Source of the DNA: Bacillota bacterium
Lineage (GTDB): Bacteria; Bacillota; Desulfotomaculia; Desulfotomaculales; VENG01
Assembly: GCA_009711705.1 (NCBI GenBank)
Contig: VENG01000042.1
Coordinates: forward strand, 1-64,000
DNA: 64,000 nucleotides
Direction of reading: 5' to 3'
Positions 59,905 to 64,000 of the stretch are shown piece by piece (the first letter of the stretch is position 1; every line of letters begins with the position of its first letter). The notes below the pieces were generated by a model. It was given only the letters and a program-made list of their open reading frames with translations. It ran no database searches and was not told the DNA's origin. The position numbers and the translations under genes were made by a program.

Positions 59905-60927
59905 ATGGCGTTCATTAATAAAAATCACTTTTGGCCGGGGATTATATTGTTTCTTTTAATCATTCCCTTAATTACAAACAGTAATTATCTCCTCAGTATT
60001 CTTATCATTATCGGCCTTTACACTATAATCGTACAGGGACTGGGGATATTGATGGGTTATGCCGGACAAATATCATTCGGACACGCCGCTTTCTTCGGCC
60101 TCGGTGCATACACGGTAGCTATCTTAACCACCCGCTTTCACTGTCCCACCGTGTTGGCCCTCCTGGGAGCAGTGCTGCTCCCAGGGGTCATCGCAGCATT
60201 AATAGGGAGGCCCACTCTTAAACTACAGGAATTATACCTGGCTCTGGCTACATTGGGGTTTGGATTACTGGTTCACATTGGGTTCACCGAAGGTATGGAA
60301 CTAACGGGAGGGCCGTCAGGGATTGCGGGGATTCCTTATTTATCAGTTGGTAGTTTTGTTTTTGACAGTGATATTAAGTTCTTTTACCTTATTGCAGGTA
60401 TTTTAATACTGCTGTCAGCCGGTATCAAAGGTTTAATTGAATCCAGGGTGGGAAGGGCTCTTCGTGCCATAAGAGAGAGTGAACATGCCGCGGAAACTGC
60501 CGGGATTGATACCGCGGCGCTAAAACTGCAGGCCTTTATTTTCAGCGCTTTACTGGCTGGGTTGGCCGGTGGACTTTACGCGTATTATATCACTTTCATC
60601 AGCCCGTCACCATTCAGCTTCCACGCTTCAGTACAATTTGTACTAATGGCAGTTGTGGGCGGATTGGGAACTTTCGTGGGGCCGCTTTTGGGTGCTGCAC
60701 TGGTGGTAGCCCTAGGAGAATTTCTGCGCTGGGCAATACCGGTGGTTATACCTAATGCCGGTGGTGAATACCAAATTATCTTTTTTGGCCTTATTTTAGT
60801 GGTATTAATGATTTTCCAGCCGGAAGGCCTAGGTGCCCTGGGCAAACGCTTTAAACTATCCACGCAAAAGCTGCCGGGTGAAGGATACTCTACGAAATTT
60901 GAGGCAGAAAAAGAAGGGGGATTATAA
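59905..60927 (+). CDS. livM: Branched-chain amino acid ABC permease LivM
   Basis: This 340-residue permease has about nine membrane segments. QGLGILMGYAGQISFGHAAFFGLGAYTVA and RESEHAAETAGIDTAALKLQAF are the LivM hallmarks, the latter being the ATPase-contact loop. It starts ATG behind AGAGGTG and ends one base before livG. Confidence 0.94.
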   Translation: MAFINKNHFWPGIILFLLIIPLITNSNYLLSILIIIGLYTIIVQGLGILMGYAGQISFGHAAFFGLGAYTVAILTTRFHCPTVLALLGAVLLPGVIAALIGRPTLKLQELYLALATLGFGLLVHIGFTEGMELTGGPSGIAGIPYLSVGSFVFDSDIKFFYLIAGILILLSAGIKGLIESRVGRALRAIRESEHAAETAGIDTAALKLQAFIFSALLAGLAGGLYAYYITFISPSPFSFHASVQFVLMAVVGGLGTFVGPLLGAALVVALGEFLRWAIPVVIPNAGGEYQIIFFGLILVVLMIFQPEGLGALGKRFKLSTQKLPGEGYSTKFEAEKEGGL

Positions 60928-60928
60928 A

Positions 60929-61696
60929 ATGCTCCTTAAAATAGAAGGTCTAACTAAAATTTTCGGTGGCATTACCGCCGCCAAAGACATTTGTTGTGAA
61001 ATAAATGAGGGAAACATTTTTGCATTAATTGGCCCCAACGGTGCGGGCAAAACCACAATTTTCAATCTCATTACCGGCATGTTGGAGCCGGATGGCGGAA
61101 CTATAGCCATAAACGGCAAAGAGCTGATTGGTTTAAAACCCTACCAAATCGCTACTGCCGGCATCACTAGAACGTTTCAAAACTTACAGCTGTTTGGCGA
61201 CATGACAGTATTGGAAAACGTTATTACCGGGGCCTACCTAAAAGGTAAAACCGGTTTCATCAAATCAATGCTTCCGTTACCCGGTAAAAGCAAGGAAGAT
61301 TCAAGAATAAAAGAGGAAGCAATGGCCTTACTTAAAGATATAGGGCTGGAAAAAGCAGCCGGACTTCCCGCTGCGGCATTACCTTTCGGACAGCAAAGAC
61401 TCTTAGAAATAGCTAGGGCCATGGCCTCCGGTCCCCGCTTGCTGCTACTGGATGAACCTGCCGCCGGGCTAAATAGCATGGAAACAAAAGAACTGGCAGG
61501 TTACCTCATGAAACTGAGAAAACAAGGTTTGACTATGCTTTTAATTGAGCACGACATGGAAACTGTAATGGAAGTGGCAGATCGCATACTGGTCTTGAAC
61601 TTCGGCTGCACCATTTGTGAAGGGACCCCCGGAGAAATCCAACAAGATCCCGAAGTCATAAAGGCTTATCTTGGGGAGGATGGTAATGTTGCTTAA
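60929..61696 (+). CDS. livG: Branched-chain amino acid ABC ATPase LivG
   Basis: The 255-residue ATPase has Walker A GPNGAGKTT, the LivG-type GITRTFQNLQLFGDMTVLENV, signature LPFGQQRLLEIARAMAS and Walker B LLLLDEPAAGLN. The ATG at 60929 follows AAGAAGGGGG. The C-terminal ends in GTPGEIQQDPEVIKAYLG, the standard LivG tail. It overlaps livF by 11 bases. Confidence 0.95.
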   Translation: MLLKIEGLTKIFGGITAAKDICCEINEGNIFALIGPNGAGKTTIFNLITGMLEPDGGTIAINGKELIGLKPYQIATAGITRTFQNLQLFGDMTVLENVITGAYLKGKTGFIKSMLPLPGKSKEDSRIKEEAMALLKDIGLEKAAGLPAAALPFGQQRLLEIARAMASGPRLLLLDEPAAGLNSMETKELAGYLMKLRKQGLTMLLIEHDMETVMEVADRILVLNFGCTICEGTPGEIQQDPEVIKAYLGEDGNVA

Positions 61697-62426
61697 CATC
61701 AAATCGCTCCATGTTTATCACGGGTATGTGCAAGCACTTAGGAACCTGGACCTGGATGTGGAGAAAGGTAAATTGCTCGCCATTCTCGGTGCCAACGGGG
61801 CAGGCAAAAGTACCCTCTTGGAAACATTGGCCGGCCTGCACAAACCGGCACAGGGAGAAATAGTGCTGGAGGAAAAACCCATCACCGGTAAATCACCGGA
61901 TTATATTGTTAAGCACGGCATTAGCCTGGTACCCGAGCGAAGGGAAATTTTTAATTCCTTAAGTGTCCTGGATAACCTCATGCTCGGCGCCTTTCACCGC
62001 TACCGCAGTAGTAAAGGAACGTTATTAGATGACGTGGCGGAAATAATGGATATTTTTCCTGCCTTAAAGGGAAGAGAACGGGAACCGGCGGGAACTTTAA
62101 GCGGAGGGCTGCAGCAAATGCTGGCCATTGGCAGGGGTCTGATGGCGCGCCCTAAGATATTACTGCTGGATGAGCCTTCCGTGGGATTGGCACCAATGGT
62201 GGTAAAGGAGATAATGTCCACCCTGAGCCAATTGAAAAATAGTGGGGTAACCATCATTTTGGTAGAACAAAACACAGGGGCTGCGTTAAAAGTAGCTGAC
62301 AGGGGCTTTGTCATGGAAAGGGGACATATTACACTTGGTGGCACATCTCAGGATATTTTGTCTGACTCCAAAGTGCAGCAAGCCTACCTGGGCCGCAAAC
62401 GCATACAAGCGGCAGCAGCGTTGTAA
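61686..62426 (+). CDS. livF: Branched-chain amino acid ABC ATPase LivF
   Basis: The 246-residue ATPase has Walker A GANGAGKST, signature LSGGLQQMLAIGRGLM and Walker B ILLLDEPSVGLAP. VPERREIFNSLSVLDNLMLGA and a QAYLG tail are typical LivF features. ATG at 61686 has GGGGAGG six bases upstream; ATG at 61680 is too close to it. It is the final gene of the liv operon. Confidence 0.95.
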   Translation: MLLNIKSLHVYHGYVQALRNLDLDVEKGKLLAILGANGAGKSTLLETLAGLHKPAQGEIVLEEKPITGKSPDYIVKHGISLVPERREIFNSLSVLDNLMLGAFHRYRSSKGTLLDDVAEIMDIFPALKGREREPAGTLSGGLQQMLAIGRGLMARPKILLLDEPSVGLAPMVVKEIMSTLSQLKNSGVTIILVEQNTGAALKVADRGFVMERGHITLGGTSQDILSDSKVQQAYLGRKRIQAAAAL

Positions 62427-62515
62427 GATCCACTATGCCCCACGAGGAAGGAATAAACCTATCTATGTTTAATTAAAAGTGATAGCAATTTATTCTATTA
62501 AAGGGGTGTACTTGA

Positions 62516-63277
62516 TTGTTTAACAAAATTCTGTCCAGCATTGGTATAGGGGCGGCCAAAGTAGATTTGGTTTTGCAGGGGAATAAGTACCGGGCCGGAG
62601 AACAAATCGAGGGTTGCTTAAAAGTACAAAGTGGTGCAGTCGAGCAAGAGGTTAATAGAATATATGTACAATTGGTTGTTCAGTCTAAGTTCAAAAAAGA
62701 TGATGACGTCAAGGAAGTTAGCAAAGAGCTGGATCATGCCGTACTGAGCGAGGGGTTCACAGTTACGCCAGATGAGCAGGAGAGGGAGATACCCGTTTCT
62801 TATATCCTGCCTGAAGACATCCCCATATCCACAGGGCCCACCCAATCATTCTTGGCTACGGGCATGGACATTAGCCGTGCAGTGGACCCTAGAGATAATG
62901 ACCCGGTGGAAATATTACCCGGGCAGCGCCAGCAAATAGTTATGAATGCCCTGGAAAAAGAGCTGGGCTTTAGAAAAAAGCGGGGGACGGGTGCCTTTAA
63001 CGGCCAGTACCAGGAATTTGAATACCGGCCGGGCAAATTCCTGCAAGGAAAACTTGACGAATTAGAAGTAATTTACCAGGTACGAGAAGACGGAATAGCC
63101 TTAATAATGCAAATTGACAAGAAATCCGGGGGCTTGTTAGGCGGGTTGCTGGATGAATTGGATATGGATGAGCGAAACGCTGCCTTTTTGCTCAAGAACC
63201 ACCAGATTACCACTGCTGGGGAAGTATCGGAACTGCTGGCCCGGTTTATCCAACAGGAATACCAAAAAATTATGTAA
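62516..63277 (+). CDS. spo0M: Spo0M-like sporulation-control protein
   Basis: The 253-residue protein has an arrestin-like N-terminal fold (GNKYRAGEQIEGCLKVQSG, VSYILPEDIPISTG, SFLATGMDISRAVDPRDND). The C-terminal half contains KKSGGLLGGLLDELDMDE and ELLARFIQQEYQKIM. It matches Spo0M, which affects early sporulation in Bacillus. AAGGGGTG precedes the TTG at 62516. It is monocistronic and closed by a terminator. Confidence 0.92.
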   Translation: MFNKILSSIGIGAAKVDLVLQGNKYRAGEQIEGCLKVQSGAVEQEVNRIYVQLVVQSKFKKDDDVKEVSKELDHAVLSEGFTVTPDEQEREIPVSYILPEDIPISTGPTQSFLATGMDISRAVDPRDNDPVEILPGQRQQIVMNALEKELGFRKKRGTGAFNGQYQEFEYRPGKFLQGKLDELEVIYQVREDGIALIMQIDKKSGGLLGGLLDELDMDERNAAFLLKNHQITTAGEVSELLARFIQQEYQKIM

Positions 63278-63296
63278 TATCGAGTAAACAAATGCG

Positions 63297-63343
63297 AAAA
63301 AGAGACCTATTCACCGTAAGCAAAAGGGAATCGGTCTCTTTTT
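63297..63343 (+). terminator. Rho-independent terminator after spo0M
   Basis: AAAAAGAGACC (63297-63307) pairs with GGTCTCTTTTT (63333-63343); the inner ATTC/GAAT extends the stem. It can act on both strands. Confidence 0.88.
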
Positions 63344-63458
63344 AGTTGTTCTTATTATTCTGTCTATATTCGACAAGTTTCCTGAAGGTAATTTGAAGTT
63401 GGTTGTCTAACATCTTTACAAACTCTTACAGTTTTTTTCCTATTGAGAGGAGAAAAAG

Positions 63459-64000
63459 ATGGAAAACCAGGCAAAAATAAAAGAACAGATGGTTGAAGAA
63501 CTGGAAAGACTACGGCAGAGGGCCACAGAGCTGGAATCAAAGCTGGGGTATAAAAGTAACGAGGAGCAGGATACCATTCAAAGGGATATCTCGGACCGCA
63601 AACGGATGGAAAACAACCTGCGGGCCAGCAAAGAAAAATACATGCATCTTGTACAGCATGCACCCGCAGGGATATATGAGATAGATTTTATCAACCAGAG
63701 ATTTATTAGTGTCAATGATGTTATGTGCCATTATCTGGGCTATACCCAGGAAGAATTACTTTCCATAAACCCTTTCAATATTTTCTCGGAAGAAAGTAAA
63801 AGGCATTTCAGGCAAAGGCTCAGCAATGCCTTTGCAGGAGAAAAAGTTCCCGAAACCGCAGAATTTAAAGTTATCGGTAAAGATAACCGGGAGTTTTGGG
63901 CCCTTATAAATGTAGGCTATATCTATGAAAACCAGGCGCCTTCCAAGGCCACCGTTGTAGCCCACGACATAACAGAGCATAAGAAATTACAAGCGGCATT
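63459..64000 (+). CDS. PAS-domain signalling protein (partial, runs off the window)
   Basis: An open frame with no stop begins at ATG 63459 behind GAGAGGAG. The first 45 or so residues form a coiled coil (QMVEELERLRQRATELESKL), followed by a PAS domain that begins near YMHLVQHAPAGIYEIDFI and includes GYTQEELLSINPFNIFSEES and a PAC-like VVAHDITEHKKLQ. About 180 residues are seen. Proteins starting this way usually continue into a histidine kinase, a diguanylate cyclase or an enhancer-binding regulator; which one cannot be seen. Confidence 0.85.
   Translation, partial: MENQAKIKEQMVEELERLRQRATELESKLGYKSNEEQDTIQRDISDRKRMENNLRASKEKYMHLVQHAPAGIYEIDFINQRFISVNDVMCHYLGYTQEELLSINPFNIFSEESKRHFRQRLSNAFAGEKVPETAEFKVIGKDNREFWALINVGYIYENQAPSKATVVAHDITEHKKLQAA

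Overview
The window looks like chromosome from a spore-forming, strictly anaerobic Gram-positive bacterium of the Desulfotomaculum/Peptococcaceae type. This is an inference from gene content: Spo0M, SpoVT and SpoIIM-family genes, frequent TTG/GTG starts behind strong GGAGG sites, T-box control, an AsrABC sulfite reductase, NuoEF-like diaphorase subunits, a cytoplasmic [NiFe] hydrogenase and a corrinoid methyltransferase operon. No prophage, CRISPR array, tRNA or intact insertion sequence was seen.

Layout. 0-0.9 kb: a promoter overlapped by a Fur-like box before a small Cys-rich protein, then rnhA. 1.1-6.5 kb: a BMP-type nucleoside/purine ABC importer with xanthine phosphoribosyltransferase. 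6.6-10.7 kb: purL, purQ and an ArgA-like acetyltransferase. 10.8-12.7 kb: a lone 2-oxoacid:ferredoxin oxidoreductase beta subunit and a membrane protein with an Mrr-like domain. 12.9-15.9 kb: NuoE/NuoF/short NuoG-like subunits with no catalytic partner beside them. 15.98-17.2 kb: a decayed segment holding the 3' ends of 23S and 5S rRNA, the tail of an ABC ATPase and a frameshifted half of an MFS transporter. 17.5-20.3 kb: an ECF sigma/anti-sigma pair, a perfect 53-nt palindrome and an SdpR/SdpI pair. 20.4-23.3 kb: a [NiFe] hydrogenase whose small subunit lacks both cysteines of its first cluster motif, with a divergent maturation protease. 23.5-28.6 kb: a second ECF sigma/anti-sigma pair with an ABC exporter, then arsR-arsM. 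28.7-36.4 kb: minus-strand genes including a YtrA-type regulator with an ABC exporter, a DRTGG-domain ATPase and glutamate dehydrogenase. 36.6-39.4 kb: a SpoIIM-like protein and two HExxH proteins. 39.4-42.2 kb: asrABC. 42.5-45.8 kb: a glycine betaine-type ABC importer. 45.9-49.2 kb: cold-shock protein, ferritin-like protein, FAD dehydrogenase, a 35-residue membrane microprotein and spoVT. 49.5-54.3 kb: a non-pyrrolysine MttB-family methyltransferase, corrinoid protein, activation-domain protein and RACo-like activase. 54.3-57.1 kb: TolB-like lipoprotein, RarD and a small protein. 57.3-62.4 kb: a tandem T-box leader (the second unit lacks Stem I) controlling livJHMGF. 62.5-64 kb: Spo0M and the start of a PAS-domain protein.

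How the genes fit together. The importer and xpt salvage purines next to purLQ for de novo synthesis. The betaine importer and the MttB-type operon, 4 kb apart, could supply and demethylate a quaternary amine; the substrate and any pairing are inferred. AsrABC and the hydrogenase fit an anaerobic sulfur/hydrogen lifestyle. Leucine control of the liv operon is supported by CUC in the predicted specifier region. Coordinates of starts were moved from the longest possible frame wherever a ribosome binding site favoured an internal codon.
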